From: Fragilariopsis cylindrus CCMP1102
Taxonomy: Eukaryota > Bacillariophyta > Bacillariophyceae > Bacillariales > Bacillariaceae
Direction of reading: 5' to 3'
DNA: 64,000 nt
Assembly: GCA_900095095.1 (NCBI GenBank)
Contig: FMBT01000511.1
Coordinates: forward strand, 1-64,000
Shown one piece after another: positions 31,594 through 41,749 of the stretch (position 1 is its first letter; every line of letters begins with the position of its first letter). The notes under the pieces were generated by a model that saw nothing but the letters and a program-made list of their open reading frames with translations, was not told the DNA's origin and did not search any database. The position numbers were made by a program, and so were the translations under genes.

Positions 31594-33201
31594 TTATAAT
31601 CGACGTTCACCTTTTAAATTTTGTATGGATCGCATCAATCCTAATTCTAATATCTGTAATTTTTGTTGTATCGTATTTGCTTCTAATATATTACCACGTA
31701 TTTCTAATGAAACACCTAATGCCGGTAATGGATTAATCAAGGCTGCCACCCAAAATATAAATTCTACATTCACCTTTTTACTATTACTATTACTATTACT
31801 ATTACTCTTAGTATTAGTATTGGTTGTTGGTACTGTGGCATTAGGTCGAGGTCCTAATTCTTTTATGACACGACGTAGTAACTTTTCTGGTTCAATCGTT
31901 AAGTACGGTTGATCCCATTGTCTACGTGCTGTTGCTGTTACATTCAAATTTTGATATGTTTTTATATTTGATGCAAGATCATACCATTCATCAACATACG
32001 GAAGAAGTGATTCAACTTTTTCAATATTACTAGCAATAGTGTTGTCGTTGTTATTGCTGTCATTTTCGTGGTTGTCTAAATCCTTATATTCAATTTCGAC
32101 TTTATTCCATTGTTTCGGATCAGTTGGTAGTGGTAGCGACGATGATGGAAGTATTGTTGGTGATGATTGATCGACTACTATCTCGTTATCGTCATTACCG
32201 TTATTGTTGTCGTTGTTGTCGTCATCGACGACGACATCAATATCTTTAAATTGTTCTTCACCCCATCCTAGTTGAGATTCTTCACAATTTTCATCATAAC
32301 ATCTTCTCCATCGGCCTATTCTTAATTTCAGATCTTTATTTTTACTACTATTATCTTTGTTACCAACAGCAACACGACATCGTTTTTTACCAACAATCAC
32401 AAAATTTACCGAAGTTGGTAAGTCATTATTATTGCTGCTACTTGTCATTATTGCCGCAGGCGTAGTAGTAGCAGAAGCAGCAGCAGCATTTAAAAATTCA
32501 ATTTTACATAAGACACCATTCCTGCGTATTTTTCTTGATTTGTATTCTAATGATGTCATCATAAAATAACCTCCTAATCCAATTTCATTTATTAAGAATT
32601 TTATAAATGTGGTATCTTCTGTGGAACCTTCTAATTTTTGTTTTGGTAATAATGCATCAAAAGTTATAACCGGTAATGACAACGTAACATCATTATTATT
32701 ATTATCATTATTATTGTCGTTATCGTTATTGAAAAGTAATTCTTCAATTGCTTTTGACGATTGAAGTTCCTGAACACGTTGTTGCAATCCCGAAGTAAAT
32801 TGATCGTTCATTCTTGATTCAGATTTCTTTACTTCTTTAATACGATTCGAAAGTTGTTCCGCATCGAATGTTGGTTGTTGCTGTTGCTGTTGATTATTAT
32901 CATCATCGTCATCGTCATCGTCATCGTCATTGGTGCTACTGTTACTATCATAATCGCTACTGTTGTCTTCGTCATCTTTAAGCGAAAGGTGGATACGCCA
33001 AAATGACGACGAGGAAGAAGATACATAAGCATCACCAACAGCAGAGATAGAATTGTAATTATTGTTGTCACAGTCACGAGTGATGAAAAGACGGGGATTT
33101 CGAAAAGTAGCGATATGACTACTAAATCCATCACAATTGTTGTATTGTTTTAATGAATAATCCCACATCAGGAGTAATAGTAATAGTATTCGTATCCTCA
33201 T
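31594..33201 (-). CDS. LON-substrate-binding-domain-like protein, secreted or plastid
   Basis: 535 residues, intact frame. It starts with a signal-like segment (MRIRILLLLLLMW). Long Asp/Asn/Gln runs separate two ordered parts. The first reads LPVITFDALLPKQKLEGS, then LINEIGLGGYFMMTSLEY, then RRNGVLCKIEFLN, resembling the LPLFPLxxxLPGxxL...G..G..V.I pattern of the Lon N-terminal (PUA-like) domain. The second (YLTIEPEKLLRRVIKELGPR, FIFWVAALINPLPALGVSLE, KLQILELGLMRSIQNLKG) matches the helical tail seen after such domains in plant and algal LON-only proteins. No AAA+ ATPase or Ser-Lys protease domain is present. The family assignment is by pattern and needs a profile search. Neighbouring WBP11-like gene is divergent. 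Confidence 0.55.
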   Translation of the reverse strand: MRIRILLLLLLMWDYSLKQYNNCDGFSSHIATFRNPRLFITRDCDNNNYNSISAVGDAYVSSSSSSFWRIHLSLKDDEDNSSDYDSNSSTNDDDDDDDDDDNNQQQQQQPTFDAEQLSNRIKEVKKSESRMNDQFTSGLQQRVQELQSSKAIEELLFNNDNDNNNDNNNNDVTLSLPVITFDALLPKQKLEGSTEDTTFIKFLINEIGLGGYFMMTSLEYKSRKIRRNGVLCKIEFLNAAAASATTTPAAIMTSSSNNNDLPTSVNFVIVGKKRCRVAVGNKDNSSKNKDLKLRIGRWRRCYDENCEESQLGWGEEQFKDIDVVVDDDNNDNNNGNDDNEIVVDQSSPTILPSSSLPLPTDPKQWNKVEIEYKDLDNHENDSNNNDNTIASNIEKVESLLPYVDEWYDLASNIKTYQNLNVTATARRQWDQPYLTIEPEKLLRRVIKELGPRPNATVPTTNTNTKSNSNSNSNSKKVNVEFIFWVAALINPLPALGVSLEIRGNILEANTIQQKLQILELGLMRSIQNLKGERRL

Positions 33202-33698
33202 CGTTGTGAGCAGTCAGTAGACAAGATAGGACTACCTCAAGTACCGACATATATTTCCCTTTCGAGTTTTCGACTTGCTTAGCATCCGAAATCCATTACC
33301 TACTACTTTAGTTAGTTATCGCCTTCGATAAATGATTGGTTTGGTTCCTTGATTGCATGGGTGATCTATATAATTGATGATTGATGTTATGATGTGTTGA
33401 TCTAAAGATCATCTCACACAATTAATCGCCATTCACTAATAATGTGAGTCCCGTATCAGTCCACGACCAACTAGGACTGAACTAGTGCTTCAATGCTGCG
33501 ATATATTATAATAATCAAATAAAAAAATATGAAAATCACAACCCATCGTTATTATTATTCCTCCAACATTCAACATTCAGCATGCATCAACCAACATAAA
33601 TCGAATAAACTCGCACATCGTTATCCATTGTATCATTCTATAATAAGGTCGTGAATTCAACAAACTAAAACAAATAAGTATATATATAACTATTAATC
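33202..33698. promoter_or_regulatory. Divergent promoter region, LON-like and WBP11-like genes
   Basis: 497 bp between two divergent start codons. AT-rich near the plus-strand start (TATATATATAAC at about 33679-33690). No specific factor site identified. Confidence 0.45.
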
Positions 33699-34268
33699 AT
33701 GGCGAAGGGTTCTTCTAATCCGATGCAGGAGCATCATCGAAAGGCTCGATCAAAAGAGATGCAAAAAAATAAACAACGACGGACAAAGGAACGTGATGAT
33801 ATCGTATTACAAACTAAGACGATGAAGAAGTACGTGAAGAAATAGATGTATCAGAACGAGAAATGAAACGACATGCCGGTAATCCACAGGGACGTGGAAA
33901 TTCAGAAAGAAAAATTGCAAGATTACAAAAGGAATTGAAAATCCTTCAAGAGGCAGCAGATGAAGCGGCAGCTGCTAAGGCGAAAGCTTTAGCGGATTCG
34001 TCATTCGAAGATTCTTTATTATTGCAACAACAACAACGACAACAGAAACAACGTCCGTTGACAGAATTAGATGATCCACGCAAGTCGGTGTATTATGATG
34101 TACAATTAAATCCATATGGAGCGCCTCCTCCTGGCAAGCCTCGATTGTATCATCGACGTTGGGGTGGTGTAACTTTAAATCCACATGATGCAATCGTTCC
34201 TGGGGAAGAACAAGTACCACCCCCACCACCAACTCGTCCTCCTCCTCCTCCACCACCACCACCTCGTT

Positions 34269-34303
<35 letters not shown>

Positions 34304-36143
34304 AATACTAATAGATTTGGATACGGACAAGGACAAGGACCCCCTCACAACTCACAATCACGATATCAACATCCAGGGCGAGGACCACCACCTCATAACA
34401 ATCATCAACCGCCGAATCAACAACAACGACAACCTTCAGATATGCCACCTCCCAACCAAAAAGAGAATAATAATCAATCTACTAAAGACGAAGTAGAAGA
34501 TATAAATAATACCAGAAAATCAATGGAGTCAGAGTCATCTCCAGCATCATCGTCGTCGCAGCTGCCACCGACTACTGGGGACAAAAATTGTAATAGTACT
34601 ACTGTCAGTAGTAACAGAAATGACAATGACCCGCCAAGAAGAAGTCGGACCAAAAAATGGCAACACCATTGGAGTGTTCCATCCCTACCTCCTCCATCAC
34701 AAGCAGTTCAACGATCCACTCGTGTTCGTCAGAAAAAAGGTGTTGGTGGGATCGCTGCAGATATTTGGGCATCAACAGAAGAAGTGCATTACGAATTAAA
34801 AACTAATCTTATTGACTTAGAAGCGGATGATTTGGGAACATCAAAGAAAAAGAAGAAAAAGAAAAAGAAAAAAAAGAAATCACCATTAGAAATATATTAT
34901 CGTGATACGTCTGAAACCGTACAGGGACCATTTACTAAATCTCAAATAAAGGATTGGGTAACTGCAGGATATTTTCCACCTACTACAATGGCTCGAACGA
35001 ATCGTATGATGGAAAATAATGATGACAAATGGATACCAATGTCAGATCTACCAGCACTTCAGGATGATAATAATAATAATCCTCCACCCACACCAACAAA
35101 AACGACGAATACGACGACGGCGAATGATGAATCCAAAACGAATAATGATGTCCAAGACCGTATTGCTGCATTAAAACAAGTAAAGAATGATGATGACGAT
35201 AATGATAATGATAATGATGGTGATGGTGATAATAACGGTAACGACTCTTCAATTTTGCAGGATCGGATTGCAGCATTGAGGGCAGATTTAGCTTCCTCCT
35301 CCAAGTCCGAACAACAACAACAACAACAAAGCATGATGACGATATTCATGCTGATGTCGACGACTCTCCCAATCCTGGAAATGTTAGTATACAAGATCGT
35401 ATCGCTGCTTTGAGGGGCGATACGAAAGTAGCAAGAACGCTCGAGACTACCACTAATAATGCGCCGCCGCCACCACCACCACCGCCGCCACCTTCATCTC
35501 CAGTAGATAACCAAGCAGACAATGTTGGCCCTGCATATCCGTGGATGCAAATGATGAAGTGGCTGCGTATCCTGCATATCCTTATCCTGCATATCCTGTG
35601 GATGATAATGATGAAGTGGCTGCGTATCCTGTAGATGACGAAGACAACGCTGCTTCGTACCCTGTGAGTGAACATCAAGGAGGAGGGACTGATTATCCAA
35701 TAGGTTATGATAATGAAGAAGAAGATGCTGCTGTCGCACCGTATCCTACAGACGAGCCATACCCCGGAGCTGAGGACTTGACGTATCCAGTTACTGACTC
35801 ATATCCATTAGAAAGAGACAATAACCTCGATGGCGATGTTGCTCATCATGAAGATCCATCATCGTATGCCATATCTGGTGTAATCTATCCTCCTTCGGAA
35901 GATATGACCGTTCATGAACCGAAGAAGGTAGTCCAAGTGGACAAAGAATTAGTTACATTCGTTCCATCAAATCTTCAAACCAAGAAAAGAAAGGCGAATG
36001 TAGAACCTACCAATATCTCGGTACCAAAAAATGCGAAACATAAGAAGACCAAATCGACGACGACAAAATTGAAGGGGAAAAGAACCACAGATGACGATTA
36101 CGAAAAGTTTATGCAAGAAATGGATGGTTGTAGAATGAAATAA
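33699..36143 (+). CDS. WBP11-like splicing protein with a GYF-type domain
   Basis: About 815 residues after restoring one base at each of AA 33816-33817, AAA 35328-35330 and CC 35539-35540. The N-terminus is of the WBP11 type: NPMQEHHRKARSKEMQKNK, then KERDD and a coiled coil (ERKIARLQKELKILQEAAD). Next come Pro-rich stretches (PPPPPPPPP, PPPGKPRLYHRRW), a Lys tract, and a GYF-like domain at about 350-400 (YYRDTSETVQGPF, IKDWVTAGYFPP). Three copies of a QDRIAAL(K/R) motif follow, then AYP repeats and a C-terminal DDDYEKFMQEMDG as in WBP11/FNBP4 relatives. WBP11 acts in pre-mRNA splicing through WW-domain partners; GYF domains bind Pro-rich peptides. Nuclear. The start ATG at 33699 is needed to include the WBP11 box. 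Confidence 0.75.
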
Positions 36144-36420
36144 TAATAGTCGGGATAGTCGTTTAGCTATATCCTCAAAGAATGAAGCAAAGATTTGATT
36201 TAGATCTTGATATTTGCAGTCACTTATTTACTAAAGTCGGTTAAAACTCAGTCAATATAGAACGAATAAGAGCGCACTCGACTAGTTACTATAAAAAAAC
36301 TTTAAATAAATGAGGCATGTAAAATGTATACAATAGACGGACATTTTCATTTCTTCGTTCGTTAACATGAGAATTGATCAGCATTGGAATAATTACTGTA
36401 TTGAACACATTTCTTCCATT
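36144..36420. other. Convergent intergenic region
   Basis: 277 bp between the WBP11-like stop (+) and the MYND protein stop (-). No features seen. Confidence 0.5.
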
Positions 36421-37938
36421 TTATTCCAAAGCAGAAGCCAGCAGCTTGCACGTACGCTTGTGGCTCGCCCAGTCTTTTCTCTGGCATTCACGGGAACAGT
36501 ATTCCTCAAATTTACAACCGGTACTTATTAAAATTAAGCGATTTAAGTAGATTCCGCAGGAGAAAAACAAGGAAGAAGTTATGTAGGTGAGAGATATAAT
36601 AAGAATGATAATGGGAACGAATCAATCAGAAAATTAGGCGCGACAATGAAAATTTCTACACAAATACGGTACTAACCATTTAAGAAATTTGTGTTTTGGA
36701 CAAGGCCGGTAGCAAACATCACAGACCTCATTTCGATCGGAACCTTCTGCATGCATAATACCTCGCAACTCATCAACACAATTGCATGAGATTTTCTTTT
36801 GAAGCAAACGCAAAAAACTCGATACTGTATTCGTCTTGCGCATTTCGATATATAATTCTCTAAGATATGGCTTCATTCGAGGCTTCGGATCTTCCATACA
36901 TTGTAAAGCTTCTATCACTTCGTCAAAGCCATGTTCTGCAAAAACTTCAGCAAGCAGACCTAGGTTAGCAATTCGCTCTGACCATTCATACTTTCTCTGG
37001 TCAACAATTATTGTCGTAGCATAGCTGAACGCGAACGTAGCAAAATCATTGGCATGGTAGACATATAATGGTAAAACATAATCATGGTTGTCATTGAAAA
37101 ATTTCATCAATGATTTGAAGTCTCGATAAGTTGCATCCTCCTGCATGCTCTTGAAAATTGAGAACTTAAGTACTTTTTCTTGCATTATTGCCCCGCACTC
37201 TTCAACTATACAACTCGAATCTGTTGGTACATGGTCACACTTGTGCTCGTCTTTAGTAGCATTTGCAATTGCTTCTTTATCTTCCTTCTTAGCCTTTTCG
37301 ACATATCCATACTTGTCCAACAATTGCATGGGATATGACTGGCTAGGTACAGGACCAATGCACTATCCCTACATCGTATTGCGTCCAATTTCTCCTCCAT
37401 TTCCAACAACCAATCGGGCTTAGATATTGGTCTCATTCCATCATATAATGGATTCGGGAGCACTCGAGAAAATTCCTCCTTTCCGACATCCAGCCAGCAC
37501 TTGGAAACGATACCAATCTCACACTTGAATCTCGCTAATTATGGTCAGGTTCACGATCAATTCCACCATCCATGATTTCTGAGACCGGACTTGCGTGAGC
37601 AATCTTGACAAATTGTTCATCAATTAATCCACTTTGCTCTTGCAAGTGAATCCAAATAACAGAGATATCGGTCAAATTTGGAAGTAATGTAGATTGATAT
37701 GCGTATCTCTGACCGAAGGCGGCGATAGCCGAGCTCTGTTCGAGATATCTTCGCTTCTGCCAGTCTTTCCGTCCTACCAATATATAGGTAGTCATCCCGT
37801 CATGCATGCAATCATTTTTCATTCCTTTCAGCATTGGCCCTTGTGTACCAAATTTATAGAATCAATGGTAACACCATTTTGATTCAACTTTTCTCGGTCC
37901 TCCTTCTTTTCTTTTTGTTTTCGAGACTTCTTTCCCAT
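36421..37938 (-). CDS. MYND zinc-finger protein
   Basis: Exon 1 is 37938-36677 and exon 2 is 36523-36421, with a 153-bp GT-AG intron that splits a zinc-finger Cys codon (TG|T). Splicing builds the full MYND finger: CDVCYRPCPKHKFLK, CTGC, EEYCSRECQRKDWASHKRTC. Single bases are missing at CCC 37838-37840, AA 37537-37538 and GG 37341-37342; repaired length is 455 residues. The start (MGKKSRKQKEKKEDREK) is Lys-rich. The middle is helical (RYAYQSTLLPNLTDISVIWI, EVFAEHGFDEVIEALQCMED), as in many stramenopile MYND proteins. MYND fingers mediate protein contacts, often with Pro-rich ligands; no catalytic domain is visible. Nucleus or cytosol. Confidence 0.82.
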
Positions 37939-38567
37939 GGTGGTTGTGATTACTTGCTTAAGTTTAGTACTGCAAGCAGCGTTTGATGTTGGGTTTTGAC
38001 TATTTGCTTTAGTATAGCGCTGTCAGCAACGGTTGATGATGTTAGGTGTTGACGTGTGTCGTGTTTTTGTTCTTCGTGAAAGATGTTGAACAATAAATAC
38101 CATTCTCATCTCAATGTTACACTTCTCATTTCAGTGTTCTCATTTCTCATTTCATATCGGTCGTGTCCGCGACGCGCACGATATTTCACTCGCGCCAACA
38201 CACTACCTTGATTTGTTATTTAATATGTATTCGTTCCTTTCGTTGTTGCTATATATATATTCATTCCTTTCGTTGTTGTAATATGTATTCGTTCCTTTCG
38301 CTGTTGCTAATCTTATTCATATTCGAATCACCTAATCATCACCTGGGTAACTCATAAACTTTGTCGTTTGTTTCATCCATTGATTTAAATCAGTATTCTT
38401 CGTACTAATGTCTGGAGTGATCTCAGTCCCGGATCTATGTAATACTCTAATGAATTCTTTTTCTTTTAGCTCTCGTTGAGGCGCGCATCATCGCCGTAAT
38501 CGCAATCATCGTCACAATCGCTTGAAATAGCATCACTTGAAATGGCAGAAGATAAAATATATTTCAA
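37939..38567. other. Intergenic with two short degenerate tandem repeats
   Basis: About 630 bp. A roughly 50-bp imperfect duplication (GACTATTTGCTTTAG-type, 37950-38040) lies just upstream of the MYND gene. Three units of about 29 bp containing ATTCGTTCCTTTCGTTGTTG occupy 38224-38309. No gene seen. Confidence 0.6.
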
Positions 38568-40817
38568 TCAGTAGGACTGTTGGACAACGAGGAAAGGAAT
38601 CGAAAGAATAGTAAAGTCAATTAGATGCTTAGCATACCCGGTAAACATGGTAGCATTTTTGGATAGAATCCAATTTAAGCAAAAAATTAATGACGATTCG
38701 ATTTGAACCAGCAAATGGAAGGACCAGTCGTATCTGAATTTTACTATAAAGCATATGATGACCAAACCAACGACTTGAAGTTGCCACGCAACAGAAAAAG
38801 TTTTATCAATAGAATCGATTAAATTCCACCCTCGAAAAAATATTTCCCTTAACAGATACCATCCTATATGAAGTGTAAAGAAGTATGCTTTGGACACAAT
38901 GGTGGTTTGGTCAGATTGAATCAAGTGTATCAAGTGTGACAAACCAATAATGACCGATGATGTAATCCATCCACTACAGGTGACATATCTTCCCACAATA
39001 AAACAGAGGAAGACACAGAAAAGCGGATCAGTATAAGGATGAGCGAAGATATTACCTGCCCATCGTTGTTGGTTTTTGATTGTGCGCTGACGTCTTTCCT
39101 CTAGGATGAATTTGGCTTCCTTTGTCAAGGTAGTCATCAATCCGGGAACGGAATCCCCCGTGCATCCAGCAGTGTATTGACTAGCATTCATACCTCGGGT
39201 GTTTGTATAAGTAACGACTTTAGCGAAACAATGATATCGTTTCGCAACTTGTGCTAGGTAGGAAATCATCTCATGGTCTTCCAAGTATACAGCGTAGTGG
39301 AGAATTGAACTTCTTTCTTCATCGATAGGATTAATGAGCACGTCAAGTATTCGCTTGTAATAACCCTGATCTAAATTAACAGAAAAACCTCGTTTTGACG
39401 TAGATTGGTACACACCCGCATATTTATTGACAGTCGTTGTCGATGTTCTCATCTTTAATCGGAGCCATCCTTCCGAGGCGTTATTAATTTTTTGATGAAT
39501 AATCTCCACCGCTACACCTGTTTGTTTTAGGCGCATTGCGACAACAACATCTTCATTGCAACAATCCATGGTAGGATATTTTATTTTTTCTTGTAACGAA
39601 GTTGGTGTTCTACCACTGTTCTGCGCCAACTCGTTGCGATATACTCGAATCCTTCTCGTGTAGGTGTCGAACGCCTGATCACGTCCCCATACCGTGTCAA
39701 GTTGTTCTTCGATAGATTGGCGTGTATTTTTCCGTCGAAGCTTTCGTTGCTTCTTTTGAAATTCGTTCATCTTTCGTCTATTATCATTCCATTCATTTTT
39801 CATTTCTTCTTCCATACTTTGACGTTCTTTCTCGTGTTCTGTTTTCCGTTGACGTCGTTCTGTACTATTCCGTCGTCTTCGGCGAGGTTGTTTCTTCGGT
39901 TCTTCTACTTTGTCACGTTGATGTTGTTGTTGTTGTTTTTGTTGTCGCCATCGTGGTTGTCGAGAAGAATCACAATTTGGATCTTCCATTCCATCGTTCG
40001 TGTTGCTATTTGGACGACGAGAAGTACTTCGACGACGAAAAGAACGACGGCTACGCCGTGTGTTACTGTTATTGTTGTCTCGATCTCGGTTAGTTTCTCC
40101 GTCAATATCTTCTCCTTCTTTCTTCGAAGTACTACTTCGACGACGAAAAGAACGACGGCTACTCCGTGTGTGGCTGTTTTTGTTGTTGTCTCGATCTCGG
40201 TTATTATCTTCTCCGTCAACATCTTCTTCATCATTATCATTATCATCTTCTTCTTCGCGTCGATCTAACTCTTCCTCTAAAATACTGTAATAGTGATTTA
40301 TCGTTTGCATTTCTCGAATTGATTTTTCCCCGTTCGAATTTCTATCAGGATGATGGATTAAACTCAATCTCTTGTACTTTTTCTTTACGCTTTCTCGTGT
40401 GAACGCCGTTAACGTCGTTTCCCCAGTAATAATCGTCGTTTCTATTTCGAAGTATACAAAGGCACGTTGCAGTTCTGATAATATTGATGATGACTGTAGA
40501 GGTGGTTGTGGTTGTGGCGGCGGCGGCGGCGGCGGCGACGATGATGTTGACGACGATGAGTATCTATATGCGCCATTATCACCATCATTCTCTGTTGTTG
40601 GATTCTCTCCACTACCGCCGCGCGATGATGGTGTGTGGGAGGACGACCTGCGTCGAAATGATGACGCCTTATTATTATTATTATTTCGTCGTATTTTGTC
40701 GGCAGAATCATCGTCGTCAGAAAAAGAAAAGGACGTAAACGATGATGGTAATGGTGATGGAATCTTTACATAAAAGTTGTTGTTGACAAGAAGTCGTTTC
40801 AAGTATTTTTTGATCAT
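38568..40817 (-). CDS. J-domain (DnaJ-like) membrane protein with RS-like repeats
   Basis: 749 residues, intact frame; the start is the ATG at 40817 (a GTG precedes it). The N-terminal ~100 residues are Ser/Pro/Asn-rich. A J domain follows at about 115-185 with helix II and the HPD loop (VKKKYKRLSLIHHPDRNSN) and MQTINHYYSILEEEL, so it should stimulate an Hsp70 partner. Next is an Arg/Ser/Asp-rich region in which a unit ending SRRSFRRRS occurs twice, then a charged coiled coil (TERRQRKTEHEKERQSMEEE). A globular part (ILHYAVYLEDHEMISYLAQV, ankyrin-like) leads to a C-terminal third with about five hydrophobic helices. It probably anchors Hsp70 at a membrane. The combination is unusual. Confidence 0.78.
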   Translation of the reverse strand: MIKKYLKRLLVNNNFYVKIPSPLPSSFTSFSFSDDDDSADKIRRNNNNNKASSFRRRSSSHTPSSRGGSGENPTTENDGDNGAYRYSSSSTSSSPPPPPPPQPQPPLQSSSILSELQRAFVYFEIETTIITGETTLTAFTRESVKKKYKRLSLIHHPDRNSNGEKSIREMQTINHYYSILEEELDRREEEDDNDNDEEDVDGEDNNRDRDNNKNSHTRSSRRSFRRRSSTSKKEGEDIDGETNRDRDNNNSNTRRSRRSFRRRSTSRRPNSNTNDGMEDPNCDSSRQPRWRQQKQQQQHQRDKVEEPKKQPRRRRRNSTERRQRKTEHEKERQSMEEEMKNEWNDNRRKMNEFQKKQRKLRRKNTRQSIEEQLDTVWGRDQAFDTYTRRIRVYRNELAQNSGRTPTSLQEKIKYPTMDCCNEDVVVAMRLKQTGVAVEIIHQKINNASEGWLRLKMRTSTTTVNKYAGVYQSTSKRGFSVNLDQGYYKRILDVLINPIDEERSSILHYAVYLEDHEMISYLAQVAKRYHCFAKVVTYTNTRGMNASQYTAGCTGDSVPGLMTTLTKEAKFILEERRQRTIKNQQRWAGNIFAHPYTDPLFCVFLCFIVGRYVTCSGWITSSVIIGLSHLIHLIQSDQTTIVSKAYFFTLHIGWYLLREIFFRGWNLIDSIDKTFSVAWQLQVVGLVIICFIVKFRYDWSFHLLVQIESSLIFCLNWILSKNATMFTGYAKHLIDFTILSIPFLVVQQSY

Positions 40818-41749
40818 CACGGATATGCGTCTTTTTTGGTTATGCGAATTGTTTTTGGTATATACTATGTCTACTAGTTAGTAATAGTGTGCCTTCCGTT
40901 TTCCGCCTGGCATTTCTGTTTTTTTCGTTGTATTTGTACCCCCGGTATTCAATTCGGTTTTAAATAACAAGAAGAACAGGCCACAACCAAGCTTGATAGT
41001 GCCTATTATAATTCTTGAAACGAAAGATAAAACATTGATACAGCAGTAAGCATGATGTTCAACGTTCAATCTTCAATTTATACGACGAGGCTTGTAACAA
41101 TAGAATTTGTTGTTGTTATGTTTTTGTGTGCTGTTGTGTTTTGTTGTTGTTCTTCGATTTTATTATCATAAAATTAAAGGAAATTAAAAAGCAATGCTAT
41201 TTTTAAAATAATTAATCCCGCGTGAATAACGTAACAGTCTCAGTCAACCTTGTAGCTACAGTACAAGGTACCAGTAAGAGGGTTGCAAGAAAAAGGCTGG
41301 CATCAAGCTGTACTGATACTTTTAGAATATCCTATTAGTTGTCCATGACGGTGCGCAATAATAATATATTTAAATCGAAAGATATCAACGATATAACGGA
41401 CAATATAAAATAACATACTTCAGGAGGAGGAGGAGGAGTCTTTTAAATAGCTAGACCGCTGCAGGTCAGCACCAGCAATTATTTCATATTTCATGAAATC
41501 AAGGATGGTAAAAATAATCCAATAAATAAAACTAATATTAACTACACAAAATGATAAACGGACACGGTCCCCTCGAAATATTATATGAAATATAGAAAGA
41601 TAATGATCATGATAAAACATGTATAATTATTGCTGAGTGATACTCACGGCTGTATCACAACAAAATCGAAAAAAGAGGCTTTAGTATTCATCTCCCAGGG
41701 TGTTTTTGTTTCTTATTCCTAGAACAAAATATATCTACATGCACGATGA
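40818..41749. other. Intergenic, AT-rich
   Basis: 932 bp between the J-domain start and the glycosyltransferase stop. GTT-rich runs near 41110-41155 and a GGA tract near 41423-41436. No coding region recognised. Confidence 0.55.

Noticed and set aside
31427-31912. Plus-strand 161-codon ORF
   Set aside because: Mostly antisense to the intact LON-like gene, with Leu runs that mirror Asn/Ser codons on the other strand.
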